From positions 124,001 to 188,000 of the forward strand of contig NZ_JAGGJU010000007.1 of NCBI RefSeq assembly GCF_017873095.1: a stretch of 64,000 bases of DNA, in the 5' to 3' direction. How positions within the stretch are numbered: the stretch's first letter is position 1; the number at the start of each line of letters is the position of its first letter. A model generated the notes under the pieces. It had not been told where the DNA came from. It made no database searches and was given only the letters and a program-made list of their open reading frames with translations. The position numbers were made by a program, and so were the translations under genes. The stretch comes from Heterorhizobium halophytocola (GTDB lineage: Bacteria; Pseudomonadota; Alphaproteobacteria; Rhizobiales; Rhizobiaceae). Positions 1-8,510 of the stretch are shown one piece after another.

Positions 1-564
1 ACGCCGGGCCTGCGCGACCTGCAGGCACGCGACAGCCTTGCCGCACTGTTGACGGCCGTGCTCGCGGCCCGCGACGAGGAGGCGGCGACGAGCGGCGTCA
101 AGCGTCCGGTCTTCCTCAAGATCGCCCCCGATCTGACCGAGGAGGGGATGGACGACATCGCAGCGGTGGTGCTCGCCTCCAGCCTCGACGGGCTGATCGT
201 TTCCAACACGACCTTGTCGCGCGAGGGCCTCGGCGACCAGCGCCAGGCCGGCGAGGCGGGTGGCATGTCGGGCAAGCCGCTGTTCGACAAGGCGACCGCG
301 GTACTTGCCCGCATGCGCCACCGGGTTGGCAAGGATCTGCCGATCATCGGTGTCGGCGGCGTGCATTCGGTGGAGACGGCGCTCGACAAGATTCGTGCCG
401 GCGCCGATCTCGTGCAGCTCTATTCCGCAATGGTCTACGAAGGGCCGGCGCTGCCGGGCCGCATCGTCAAGGGCATGTCCCGCCATCTGCAAGAGCAGGG
501 CCTTTCATCGATCCGCGATCTGCGCGATAGCCGTCTCGACTACTGGCTTTCGGCAAAGGTCTGA
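1..564 (+). CDS. pyrD: Dihydroorotate dehydrogenase (quinone), 3' part
   Basis: C-terminal part of class 2 dihydroorotate dehydrogenase, the membrane-associated FMN enzyme that oxidises dihydroorotate to orotate with quinone in pyrimidine synthesis. The reading frame is open from base 1 and starts within the family segment TPGLRDLQ, so the 5' end lies outside the window. Visible family features are VFLKIAPDL, the substrate-site segment IVSNTT, GGMSGKPLF, the FMN-phosphate loop IIGVGGV and the end segment LVQLYSAMVYEGP. The last 25 bases overlap the convergent MATE gene. pyrF, another pyrimidine gene, lies about 50 kb away in this window and is not linked in an operon. Confidence 0.95.
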   Translation, partial: TPGLRDLQARDSLAALLTAVLAARDEEAATSGVKRPVFLKIAPDLTEEGMDDIAAVVLASSLDGLIVSNTTLSREGLGDQRQAGEAGGMSGKPLFDKATAVLARMRHRVGKDLPIIGVGGVHSVETALDKIRAGADLVQLYSAMVYEGPALPGRIVKGMSRHLQEQGLSSIRDLRDSRLDYWLSAKV

Positions 565-1892
565 TCGAGCTTCGGCTTCAGCCGCAGCAGCAGGAAGATC
601 CCGCGCATCGCCAGGAACAGGTTGAGCGCTGCCCACAGGCCGTGATTGCCGGCAAGCGGCACCAGGACGGCGAGGCTCAGCAGGAAGCCGACAAGCGCTG
701 CCACCATCATGTTGCGCATCTCGACCGACCAGGTCGCGCCGATGAACACGCCGTCCATCTGGAAGGCGAGTGCGCCGGTCAGCGCCGTCAGCGCGGCCCA
801 AGGCAGGTAGACATAGGCCGTGTCGCGCACCTCCGGCGCCGTCGTCAGCAGATCGATCACGGCATCGCCGAAGACGAGGAAAAAGGCGGTGGTGACCGCG
901 GCCAGCGCAAACGACCAGATCGCCGTCAGCCGCACCGCGCGCACGAAACCCGCCCGGTAGTTGGCACCGATCGCCCGGCCGGTAATGGTTTCCGCGGCAT
1001 TGGCGAAACCGTCCAGATAATAGCCCGCCACGAGAAAGATGTTCATCAGGATCGCATTGGCCGCCAGAACGGTTGGCCCGAACCCCGTCCCGATCCGGGT
1101 GACGAGGGTAAAGGCTGCGAGTAGCGAAAACGAACGGACCAGGATATCGCGATTGAGCGAAAACAACCGCTTCAGCTGGGCGCCGTCGAAGATTTCGCGT
1201 AGCGTCGGCCTGGCTTCTCCGCGAAACTGGTAGAGCACCATGCCGAGGCCCGCGAGGAAGGCGGCCCCTTCGCCAAACAGCGTGCCCCAGGCGACGCCGG
1301 CAATCCCCCATTTGAGCGTCAGGCCCAGATAGATCGACAGCACGATATTCGTGCCGTTGAGGATTGCCTGCAGCAGCAATCCGTTTCGCCCCTGTCCGCG
1401 CCCGAGAATGAAGCCGAGCAGCGTGTAATTGGCAAGCGTCAGCGGCCCGGCGATGATCCGGATCGAGAAATAGGTGGTGGTCGCCACGGCCACCGCCCCG
1501 GTCGGTCCCATCAGCCAGAGGCCGAGCGGCAGCAGCAGCGGAGAAAGCGCCAGGATCGTCAGTCCGACGGCAATCGATAGCACCATCGAGCGCCAGAACA
1601 CTGCCTGCTGCTCGTGCCGGTCGCCCCGGCCATAGGCCTGCGCCGTCAGACCGGTGGTGGACGAGCGCAGGAAATTCAGGCTGGCGAAGATCAGGTCGAA
1701 CAGGGCCGCCCCGACCGCAAGGCCTGCAAGGGCCGCGGCCTCGCCGGTGCGCCCGGCCACGGCCGTGTCAGTCAGCCCGAGCAGCGGCGTGGTCAGGAAG
1801 CCGAGCGTCATCGGAATAGCGATCGACAGCACGAGCCGGTGGGTAACGGGAAATGCGCCGCCCGTCTGGCGGGCGCTGGCCGGGCTGTCCAT
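540..1892 (-). CDS. MATE family efflux transporter (DinF-like)
   Basis: About 450 residues with roughly twelve hydrophobic segments and the two-fold organisation of the MATE multidrug/toxin extrusion family, DinF/NorM branch. Segments such as TTPLLGLTDTAVAGR near the N-terminus and NAAETITGRAIGAN in the second half are typical. It is expected to export organic compounds in exchange for H+ or Na+; the substrate is not predictable. The frame stays open to 2024, but the ATG at 1892 is preferred because the longer form lacks a membrane-like start and would overlap the upstream CAP-domain gene. The stop overlaps convergent pyrD by 25 bases, with no room for a terminator. Confidence 0.9.
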   Translation of the reverse strand: MDSPASARQTGGAFPVTHRLVLSIAIPMTLGFLTTPLLGLTDTAVAGRTGEAAALAGLAVGAALFDLIFASLNFLRSSTTGLTAQAYGRGDRHEQQAVFWRSMVLSIAVGLTILALSPLLLPLGLWLMGPTGAVAVATTTYFSIRIIAGPLTLANYTLLGFILGRGQGRNGLLLQAILNGTNIVLSIYLGLTLKWGIAGVAWGTLFGEGAAFLAGLGMVLYQFRGEARPTLREIFDGAQLKRLFSLNRDILVRSFSLLAAFTLVTRIGTGFGPTVLAANAILMNIFLVAGYYLDGFANAAETITGRAIGANYRAGFVRAVRLTAIWSFALAAVTTAFFLVFGDAVIDLLTTAPEVRDTAYVYLPWAALTALTGALAFQMDGVFIGATWSVEMRNMMVAALVGFLLSLAVLVPLAGNHGLWAALNLFLAMRGIFLLLRLKPKLDQTFAESQ

Positions 1893-1938
1893 CCCTTGGG
1901 TATCCTCTTGCGATGCTGACTGCAGGGCGGGAATCGCC

Positions 1939-2433
1939 TCAGTTGGATAGCACCATGGCCCAATAGGGACGTTTTGTGGAGCTGTCATAAGCGACGGCCA
2001 CGCCCAGCCCACTGTAATTTCCAAGCATGTTCTTCAGATGCTTCGGCGAGTGAACCCAGGCATCGACAGCCGCGGCCACGTCCTTCTGGCCGGTCGCGAT
2101 GTTTTCCGCTGCCGGCAGGGTCACGTCGGAGGATTTCATCCGGTCGTAGAAACTGTCGCGAAAGCCGATGAGATGGCTCATCTTCTGCGCCTTTGCCATG
2201 CGCGCCGCCTGGTGCAGCGCTGCCCGGCTGGCCTCGACATTGACCGATAGCGGCGGCAGGCCATGCGTGGCGCGCACGGCATTCGTCAGCGGCAGGGCGG
2301 CCGCCGTCTGGTCTTCGGCCTTGCTGTCGCCGACGTCGAATACCGATGTCGTGGTGCAGGCCGACACCAGGCCGGCCATGGATACGAGGCCGAGGCGAAG
2401 CGCGGTGCGGCGCGTCAGGAAAGTATCCGTCAT
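1939..2433 (-). CDS. CAP/SCP-domain lipoprotein
   Basis: A 164-residue exported protein. The N-terminus has a twin arginine (R8-R9), a hydrophobic stretch and a lipobox VSAC ending at Cys26, so a lipoprotein, possibly Tat-exported, is predicted. The rest matches the CAP (SCP/PR-1-like) fold: NAVRATHGLPPL near the start, then SHL, AENIA, WVHSPKHLKNML and a final YWAMVL. Bacterial CAP proteins are secreted or envelope proteins of mostly unknown activity. The downstream MATE start lies 46 bases away and the upstream small membrane gene ends 2 bases before this ATG, so all three may be one transcription unit. Confidence 0.88.
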   Translation of the reverse strand: MTDTFLTRRTALRLGLVSMAGLVSACTTTSVFDVGDSKAEDQTAAALPLTNAVRATHGLPPLSVNVEASRAALHQAARMAKAQKMSHLIGFRDSFYDRMKSSDVTLPAAENIATGQKDVAAAVDAWVHSPKHLKNMLGNYSGLGVAVAYDSSTKRPYWAMVLSN

Positions 2434-2435
2434 GC

Positions 2436-2702
2436 TCAGGACCGCGCGCTCATCAGGCGGATGATGAGGAAGACCGGGATCACCACGGTTGCGCCGAGTA
2501 GCAGATATTGTCCGACGCTGCCGAGCGCGGCAAAGCCCCGATGCCAGAGATTCAGCACGAAGTGCTGGACGCCGTAGACGATGTCATAGGGGTCTATGTT
2601 GAAATAGGCCATGACGAAGCCGACGATCAGCGACACCACGATCAGCTTGACGATGGTGCGGGCGACCGTGTCGCCCAGAAACCGGTTCACGCGTTCGGAC
2701 AT
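2436..2702 (-). CDS. Small membrane protein, DUF6460-like
   Basis: An 88-residue protein with two predicted membrane segments, at about residues 17-33 (KLIVVSLIVGFVMAYF) and 60-82 (GSVGQYLLLGATVVIPVFLI). The start SERVNRFLGDT and the overall pattern resemble short conserved Rhizobiaceae membrane proteins listed, as I recall, as DUF6460. Function unknown. It ends two bases before the CAP lipoprotein starts, which indicates co-transcription. The ATG at 2702 follows a GGAG-like ribosome site on the minus strand. Confidence 0.8.
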   Translation of the reverse strand: MSERVNRFLGDTVARTIVKLIVVSLIVGFVMAYFNIDPYDIVYGVQHFVLNLWHRGFAALGSVGQYLLLGATVVIPVFLIIRLMSARS

Positions 2703-2849
2703 ACGGAAACTCCTTGTTCGGCCAAGAGATAGGCGGCGATTGCGGCACTCGCAAGTTCCGCCGCCGGCCGGCCTCGTGCCTTTCAGAAGTTAGCTCTTGT
2801 CTTTTCATCGCGGATCGGTCAAGAGCGCTGGCCCTCAGGAAAACGCAAA

Positions 2850-3794
2850 ATGCACCCGATGCAATTCTCCTCCGGCGACGTCGTGATCGACCGGCGCGCC
2901 GATTACGCACGAATGCTGGACGAAAGCGGCGATCCGGCGGCAGCCGCCGACTTGATGGAGCAGGCGCTGGAACTGGCGCCCGGCTGGGTCGCCGGCTGGC
3001 AGCAGCTGGCCGATTTCACGCAAAAGGCCGGCGACGAAAAGAAGGCGGCAGCCGCGCTCGAAAAAGTGCTCGAACTCGATCCCGACGACATCTTCGCGGC
3101 CTCCTTGAAGCTTGCCCGCCTTGGCGCCACGGAAGTGCCGGACCAGCCGCCGAGCCGCTATGTCGAGGCGCTGTTCGACGACTATGCCGATCGCTTCGAG
3201 GCGCAACTGGTCGAGAAGCTCGACTACAGCGTGCCCGTCGAATTGTCGGCGCTGATCCGCAAGACCGTTGTGCCGACCGGGCCCTTCGCCCGCGCCGTCG
3301 ACCTTGGCTGCGGCACCGGGCTGCTGGGGGTGGAGATCCGCGATCTCTGCCTCGATCTCGAAGGCTATGACCTGTCGACCGGCATGCTTGCCAAGGCCGA
3401 GGAGAAGGGGCTCTACGACCGGCTGGCGCAGGCCGACCTGTCGCTCGACGCGGAGACGTCCGGCCTGTTTGCAGAAGGCGCCGGCGCGGCCCGGGCCGAT
3501 CTCGTCTGCGCGGCCGACGTGATGATGTATCTGGGCAATCTCGAGCCGACCATGCAGCTCATCGCCAGGCTCGCCGCGCCCGGCGCCATTCTGGCCTTCT
3601 CGGTCGAAGATGCCGGTGATCGCGAAGGCTTCGACCTCGCCGAGTCGCTGCGCTACGTGCATTCGGAAACCTATGTGCGTCAGCTTCTTTCGACAATCGG
3701 CTTCGAAACCCGCACGACCTCCAAGACCGTCATTCGCATGGATGGCGGAAAACCGGTCTTCGGCATCCTGTTTGTTGCAGTGAAAACCCGGTGA
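2850..3794 (+). CDS. TPR-containing class I SAM-dependent methyltransferase
   Basis: A 314-residue cytosolic protein with two TPR-like helical repeats at about residues 28-90 (LMEQALELAPGW, ALEKVLELDPDD) followed by a class I methyltransferase domain. SAM-binding motif I is DLGCGTGLLG at residues 151-160. The segment YVEALFDDYADRFE before the catalytic domain is characteristic of this TPR-methyltransferase family. The substrate is unknown; the TPR part suggests a protein partner. It stands alone between a minus-strand group and the YitT pair. Confidence 0.88.
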   Translation: MHPMQFSSGDVVIDRRADYARMLDESGDPAAAADLMEQALELAPGWVAGWQQLADFTQKAGDEKKAAAALEKVLELDPDDIFAASLKLARLGATEVPDQPPSRYVEALFDDYADRFEAQLVEKLDYSVPVELSALIRKTVVPTGPFARAVDLGCGTGLLGVEIRDLCLDLEGYDLSTGMLAKAEEKGLYDRLAQADLSLDAETSGLFAEGAGAARADLVCAADVMMYLGNLEPTMQLIARLAAPGAILAFSVEDAGDREGFDLAESLRYVHSETYVRQLLSTIGFETRTTSKTVIRMDGGKPVFGILFVAVKTR

Positions 3795-3822
3795 AGGTTC
3801 GTTTCTTGCGATTTTTCCGATA

Positions 3823-3839
3823 GGTCAGCTTTGTTGACC
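3823..3839. promoter_or_regulatory. Inverted repeat upstream of first YitT gene
   Basis: Arms GGTCA and TGACC separated by 7 bases, about 95 bases before the preferred start of the first YitT-like gene and 30 bases after the methyltransferase stop. It could be an operator or a chance match; no regulator gene is adjacent. Confidence 0.25.
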
Positions 3840-3932
3840 CATCACCCTTGTGCCTTGCCGCGATTGGCCGCATCCTTATACCCGGAATGCTGGAAAATTG
3901 GTCTCTTTCACGGGATAGGGGCGCCGACCGAC

Positions 3933-4571
3933 ATGGCAATGATCACCGACATTATGGCCGCTGGCAAGAAGAACCCGGCCCGCCACACGCCACTGGAAGA
4001 CATCCAGGGCATCCTCAGCGGCAGCATGATTTCCGCGCTGGGACTGTTCCTGCTCGGCAAGGTCGAGCTATTGACCGGCGGCATGGCCGGTGCCGCCTTC
4101 CTCCTGCATTACTGGGGCGGATGGAGCTTCGGCGTGCTGTTCTTCCTGCTCAACATGCCCTTCTATATTCTGGCGTTCAAACGGGTCGGTCTCGACTTCA
4201 CCCTGAAGACGTTCCTGGCCATAGGCCTGACCTCGGGCCTGGTCGAACTGCAGTCGCGTTTCATTTCCATCCAGTGGATGAATCCGGTCTGGGCCGCAGC
4301 CCTTGGCGGCCTTCTGCTCGGTTACGGCCTGCTGGCGCTCTACCGCCACCGCGCAAGCCTCGGCGGCATCGGCATTCTTGCTGTCTACATCCAGGATCGT
4401 TTCGGCATCCGCGCCGGCTTCGTCCAGCTCGTCCACGATCTTGTCATCATGGCGCTTGCCTTCACCGTGGTGAGCCCCGAGATCGTCGCCTGCTCGGTGC
4501 TCGGCGCGGCGGTGATGAACCTGTTCGTTGCGATCAACCACCGTTCCGACCGCTATATCGCGCAGCGCTGA
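3933..4571 (+). CDS. YitT family membrane protein, copy 1
   Basis: Integral membrane protein of about 212 residues, YitT/DUF161 type, with five or six hydrophobic segments. Family features are ELLTGGMAGAAFLLHY, LLNMPFYILAFKRVG, ALYRHRASLGGIGILAVYIQDRFG and a final NHRSDRY. Function unknown; YitT relatives are small membrane proteins of uncertain transport role. The frame is open from 3831, but the ATG at 3933, preceded by a purine-rich GATAGGGG, gives the usual length. It is followed by a closely related gene on the same strand, evidently a tandem duplication. Confidence 0.85.
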   Translation: MAMITDIMAAGKKNPARHTPLEDIQGILSGSMISALGLFLLGKVELLTGGMAGAAFLLHYWGGWSFGVLFFLLNMPFYILAFKRVGLDFTLKTFLAIGLTSGLVELQSRFISIQWMNPVWAAALGGLLLGYGLLALYRHRASLGGIGILAVYIQDRFGIRAGFVQLVHDLVIMALAFTVVSPEIVACSVLGAAVMNLFVAINHRSDRYIAQR

Positions 4572-4722
4572 CAGGGCAGGGCGGCAAATCCGGCCCATTG
4601 CCTCCATCCGTGCATGGTTGTAACCCTCGGGGCAAGATCGTGCCCGCTGCAGTCAGGGCACGCCGCCTGATCCGACCGACATGATCGCGTGTCGCGGCCG
4701 GCCGACACCAGGGGAACGATAC

Positions 4723-5367
4723 ATGACGACGACGACGACCCGGCGCAGCTTGAATGGTCTCTGGACCTCGCAGTCCGATCGCCATTCGGCACTCGAAGAC
4801 GCGCAGGCCGTGACGGCCGGTTCCATGCTCGCCTCGCTCGGCGTGCTGCTGCTGTCCAGCGCCGGGCTCTTGACCGGCGGCACTGCCGGCGTTGCCTTCC
4901 TGCTGCATTACGCCACCGGCTACGCCTTCGGCCTGATCTTCTTCATCGTCAACCTGCCATTCTACTGGATCGCCTATCGCCGCATCGGGCTCGGCTTCTG
5001 CGTCAAGACCTTCATCGCCATTGCCGTCACCTCGCTTCTGACCGAGTTTTTGCCGGATGCCATCGGCCTTGCCCATCTGCAGCCGTTGGTGGCCGCCGTT
5101 TTCGGCGGATTGCTGATCGGCACCGGCATGCTTGTTCTCTTCCGCCACCGCGCGAGCCTCGGCGGTTTCGGCATTCTGGCGCTCTATCTGCAGGACCGCT
5201 TCGGCTGGCGCGCCGGCTTCGTCCAGCTCGGTTTCGACAGCTGCGTGCTGGTCTGCTCCTTCTTCGTCGCCAGCCCCTTCATCATCGCCTGCTCGATCGC
5301 CGGTGCCGTGGTGCTCAACCTGACGCTCGCCATCAATCACCGCCGCGACCGCTATATCGCGATGTAG
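4723..5367 (+). CDS. YitT family membrane protein, copy 2
   Basis: Second YitT-like membrane protein, about 214 residues, aligning along its full length with copy 1: shared segments include LTGG-AGVAFLLHY, FRHRASLGGFGILALYLQDRFGWRAGFVQL and NHRRDRYIAM. Divergence is clear but moderate, so the duplication is not recent. The ATG at 4723 is chosen because AGGGGAA lies 7 bases upstream; an in-frame ATG at 4681 has no such site. The 150-base gap from copy 1 contains no obvious terminator, so the two may be co-transcribed. Confidence 0.85.
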   Translation: MTTTTTRRSLNGLWTSQSDRHSALEDAQAVTAGSMLASLGVLLLSSAGLLTGGTAGVAFLLHYATGYAFGLIFFIVNLPFYWIAYRRIGLGFCVKTFIAIAVTSLLTEFLPDAIGLAHLQPLVAAVFGGLLIGTGMLVLFRHRASLGGFGILALYLQDRFGWRAGFVQLGFDSCVLVCSFFVASPFIIACSIAGAVVLNLTLAINHRRDRYIAM

Positions 5368-5425
5368 TCGCATGATCCTGCCGCCCGGGGCTTTTCTTCG
5401 TGCACAATGAGACTACCTTTTCGGA

Positions 5426-7945
5426 GTGCTCGATGACCCTGGTGACCACAGCCTGACCGGCGAGATGCTGCCCGCCCCCTTCCTCCGCTGGTTCGCGGAC
5501 AAGGGCTGGCAGCCGCGTGCCCATCAGCTGGAACTGCTGGCGCGGGCCGAGCGTGGCGAGAGCACGCTGCTGATCGCGCCGACCGGAGCCGGCAAGACGC
5601 TTGCCGGTTTCCTGCCGTCGCTCACCGATCTCGTCCGTCGTGGACGCAGGAAGCCGGGGGAGGCGTTCACCGGCGTCCACACGCTCTACATTTCGCCATT
5701 GAAGGCGCTCGCCGTCGATATCGAGCGCAATCTGACGAAACCGGTTGAGGAGATGGGACTTGCAATCAGCATCGAGAACCGCACCGGCGATACGCCCGCC
5801 GCCAAGCGCCAGCGCCAGAAGCTCAATCCGCCCGACATCCTGCTGACCACGCCGGAGCAGGTGGCGCTGCTGATTGCCAATGGCGAGGCGGAGCGCTTCT
5901 TCCGCGACCTGCAATTCGTCATCTTCGACGAGCTGCACTCGCTGGTCACGTCCAAGCGCGGCCACCTGCTGTCGCTCGGCCTTGCGCGGCTTCGCCGCCA
6001 CGCGCCGGACCTTCGGACCATCGGCCTTTCGGCTACCGTTGCCGATCCGCCGGAGCTGCAGCGCTTTCTCGTCGGCCAGGACTATGGCGAAATCCGCGAG
6101 GCCGGTCTCGTCACCGTCGAGGGCGGCGCGAGACCCGTCATCACCATCCTGAAGACCGAGGACCGGATCCCCTGGTCGGGCCATGGCGCGCGCTATGCCA
6201 TGTCGGAACTCTACGAGACGCTGAAGGATTTCCAGACCACGCTGATCTTCGTCAACACCCGGTCGCAGGCGGAAATGCTGTTCCAGGAACTCTGGACGAT
6301 CAATGACGACAACCTGCCGATTGCCCTGCATCACGGCTCGCTCGACGTCTCGCAGCGGCGCAAGGTCGAGGCCGCCATGGCCGAGAACCGGCTGCGTGCC
6401 GTGGTTGCCACCTCGACGCTGGATCTCGGCATCGACTGGGGCGATGTCGATCTCGTCGTCCATGTCGGCGCGCCCAAGGGGGCCTCTCGTCTTGCCCAGC
6501 GCATCGGCCGCTCCAACCACCGCATGGACGAACCGTCGCGCGCCATTCTGGTGCCGGCCAACCGGTTCGAGGTGATGGAGTGCCAGGCCGCCCTCGACGC
6601 CAATTATATCGGCGCCCAGGACACGCCGGATATGGGCGAGGGCGCGCTCGACGTGCTCGCCCAGCACGTCCTCGGCATGGCCTGCGCTGCGCCATTTGCC
6701 GCCGACGATCTCTATTACGAGGTCACCTCCGCTGCCCCCTATGCCGCCCTCGATCGCGACACCTTCGACAGGATTGTCGATTTCGTCGCCACAGGCGGCT
6801 ATGCGCTGAAGACCTATGAGCGTTATGCCAAGATCCGGCTCAACAAGGACGGGCTCTGGCGCATTTCCAATCCGACGATCGCCCAGCAATACCGGATGAA
6901 TCTCGGTACCATCGTCGAAAGCCCGATGCTGAATGTGCGCCTGGTCAAGCGCAACAAGCTCGGTACCATCGGCCGCGGCGGCATGACGCTCGGCAAGGTC
7001 GAGGAATATTTCCTCGAACAGCTGTCCCAGGGCGATACCTTCCTGTTTTCCGGCAAGGTGCTGCGCTTCGAGGGCATTCGCGAGAACGAATGCCTGGTGT
7101 CCAACGCCTTTTCGCAGGACCCGAAGATCCCGTCTTATGCCGGCGGCAAGTTCCCGCTGTCGACCTATCTTGCCGACCAGGTGCGCGCCATGCTGGACGA
7201 CCCGGAGCGCCGCCGGTCGCTGCCCGATCAGGTGCGCGACTGGCTGGAACTGCAGCGCGACAAGTCGAAGCTGCCAAAGCGCGGCGAGCTGCTGATCGAG
7301 ACCTTTCCACGGGGAAAGCGTTTCTTCCTCGTCGCCTATCCGTTCGAGGGCCGGCTGGCGCACCAGACGCTCGGCATGTTGCTCACCCGCCGGCTGGAGC
7401 GCCTGGGCGGAAAGCCCCTCGGCTTCGTCGCCACCGATTATTCGCTGGCCATCTGGGGCCTGGAGGATCTGGGTGCGAGAATTGCAGGCGGAGGCCTCGA
7501 TCTCGCCGACCTCTTCGACGAGGACATGCTGGGCGACGATCTGGAGGCCTGGCTCGACGAAAGCTGGATGCTGAAGCGCACCTTTCGCACCTGCGCCGTC
7601 ATTGCCGGGCTGATCGAAAAGCGCCATCCGGGCAAGGAGAAATCCGGCCGTCAGGTCACTGTCTCGGCCGACCTCATTTACGACGTGCTGCGCTCCCACG
7701 AGCCCGACCACATTCTGCTCAAGGCAACCCGCCAGGATGCCGCCCGCGGCCTTCTCGACATTGCCCGCCTCGCCGACATGCTGGCCCGCATCAAGGGCCA
7801 CATCACCCATATGCGCCTCGAGCACGTCTCCCCGCTCGCCGTCCCCGTCATGCTCGAAATCGGCCGCGAGACGGTGGTCGGCGAAGCCCACGAGGACGTG
7901 CTCGCCGAAGCTGCCGAGGATTTGATCGCCGAAGCCCTGGGGTAG
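5426..7945 (+). CDS. Lhr-type ligase-associated DEXH-box helicase
   Basis: An 839-residue superfamily 2 DNA helicase of the Lhr / ligase-associated DNA damage response type. Motifs in order: Walker A APTGAGKT (51-58), DExH box DELH (168-171), SAT (202-204), and QRIGRSNHR motif VI (358-366), followed by the winged-helix and Lhr-core C-terminal region. Such helicases are typically encoded with PdeM nuclease, an exonuclease and an ATP-dependent ligase; here only PdeM follows, after a 668-base repeat-filled gap. The start is probably GTG at 5426; an in-frame ATG at 5465 is also possible, and neither has a strong ribosome site. Confidence 0.92.
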   Translation: MLDDPGDHSLTGEMLPAPFLRWFADKGWQPRAHQLELLARAERGESTLLIAPTGAGKTLAGFLPSLTDLVRRGRRKPGEAFTGVHTLYISPLKALAVDIERNLTKPVEEMGLAISIENRTGDTPAAKRQRQKLNPPDILLTTPEQVALLIANGEAERFFRDLQFVIFDELHSLVTSKRGHLLSLGLARLRRHAPDLRTIGLSATVADPPELQRFLVGQDYGEIREAGLVTVEGGARPVITILKTEDRIPWSGHGARYAMSELYETLKDFQTTLIFVNTRSQAEMLFQELWTINDDNLPIALHHGSLDVSQRRKVEAAMAENRLRAVVATSTLDLGIDWGDVDLVVHVGAPKGASRLAQRIGRSNHRMDEPSRAILVPANRFEVMECQAALDANYIGAQDTPDMGEGALDVLAQHVLGMACAAPFAADDLYYEVTSAAPYAALDRDTFDRIVDFVATGGYALKTYERYAKIRLNKDGLWRISNPTIAQQYRMNLGTIVESPMLNVRLVKRNKLGTIGRGGMTLGKVEEYFLEQLSQGDTFLFSGKVLRFEGIRENECLVSNAFSQDPKIPSYAGGKFPLSTYLADQVRAMLDDPERRRSLPDQVRDWLELQRDKSKLPKRGELLIETFPRGKRFFLVAYPFEGRLAHQTLGMLLTRRLERLGGKPLGFVATDYSLAIWGLEDLGARIAGGGLDLADLFDEDMLGDDLEAWLDESWMLKRTFRTCAVIAGLIEKRHPGKEKSGRQVTVSADLIYDVLRSHEPDHILLKATRQDAARGLLDIARLADMLARIKGHITHMRLEHVSPLAVPVMLEIGRETVVGEAHEDVLAEAAEDLIAEALG

Positions 7946-7989
7946 GATCGCGCGCCGTTTCTGCGGATACCGCAGCGCGCGTGGCCCAG

Positions 7990-8033
7990 CCCCCTCTGCC
8001 TGCCGGCATCTCCCCCACAAGGGGGGAGAGGGC
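7990..8033 (-). repeat. Rhizobial intergenic palindromic element
   Basis: Inverted copy of the element recurring through this window: on the minus strand it reads CTCTCCCCCCTTGTGGGGGA, then a GATGCCGGCAGGCAGAGGGGG-type tail. Forty-five bases after the helicase stop, 32 bases before the heptamer array. Confidence 0.75.
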
Positions 8034-8064
8034 TTGCCGTAACCGACCGCCTCAACAACGTGCT

Positions 8065-8162
8065 CCCCAAGCCCCAAGCCCCAAGCCCCAAGCCCCAAGC
8101 CCCAAGCCCCAAGCCCCAAGCCCCAAGCCCCAAGCCCCAAGCCCCAAGCCCCAAGCCCCAAG
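8065..8162. repeat. Heptamer tandem repeat, CCCCAAG x14
   Basis: Fourteen uninterrupted, identical copies of CCCCAAG (98 bases). The minus strand is (CTTGGGG)14, giving fourteen G4 runs separated by CTT, a composition expected to form G-quadruplexes. Because the unit is 7 bases, all six frames remain open through it, which generates artificial low-complexity reading frames. It lies between the helicase and pdeM genes, flanked by palindromic elements. Perfect identity suggests recent slippage expansion, so copy number probably varies among strains. Confidence 0.98.
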
Positions 8163-8214
8163 CCAGTGCCGCACGGTTCGACGTTTCAAGTCCGGCGAGC
8201 GGGCGCCGAACAGT

Positions 8215-8253
8215 CTCTCCCCTTGTGAGGGAGATGCCAACAGGCAGAGGGGG
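8215..8253 (+). repeat. Rhizobial intergenic palindromic element
   Basis: Plus-orientation copy: CTCTCCCCTTGTGAGGGAGA followed by TGCCAACAGGCAGAGGGGG. Fifty-two bases after the heptamer array. Confidence 0.75.
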
Positions 8254-8314
8254 ACTTGCGCTACCGCAGCGCCTGGCGACAGGCGGACGGGACTTGCTTC
8301 CAATCCAGCATCCA

Positions 8315-8338
8315 CCGGCAAACCCATGCCATGTCACG
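8315..8338 (+). repeat. Repeat copy A (24 bp), lhr-pdeM gap
   Basis: Segment beginning CCGGCAAACCCATGC, identical over 24 bases to 8467-8490 except one C/T change. Each copy is followed by a CGATTCGATC segment and then a palindromic element, so a unit of about 150 bases has been duplicated and has diverged. Confidence 0.8.
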
Positions 8339-8354
8339 CCCCCCACGATTCGAT

Positions 8355-8385
8355 CGCCCCTTGTGAGGGAGGACAGGCAGAAGGG
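8355..8385 (+). repeat. Rhizobial palindromic element, degenerate copy
   Basis: CGCCCCTTGTGAGGGAGGAC then AGGCAGAAGGG: a shortened, diverged copy of the same element, downstream of repeat copy A. Confidence 0.6.
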
Positions 8386-8466
8386 TGCGCCAACGCAGGG
8401 CACGACCTCAGGCCGCGAGGCCTTGCCTCTGGCAGCACCCGCCACAACCCGTCCGACATTCCCCGC

Positions 8467-8490
8467 CCGGCAAACCCATGCTATGTCACG
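8467..8490 (+). repeat. Repeat copy B (24 bp), lhr-pdeM gap
   Basis: Second copy of the segment at 8315-8338, spaced 152 bases from it, differing at one position. Confidence 0.8.
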
Positions 8491-8510
8491 ACAACATCGC
8501 CGCGATTCGA

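Noticed and set aside
5333..8161. Very long open frame (942 codons) on the minus strand opposite the helicase gene
   Set aside because: It mirrors the helicase gene, gives a low-complexity Ala/Gly/Arg/His-rich product and begins in the heptamer array, which has no stops in any frame.
8065..8162. CRISPR array or telomere
   Set aside because: Unit is 7 bases without spacers, so not CRISPR; no chromosome end or hairpin telomere signs, so only telomere-like in sequence.
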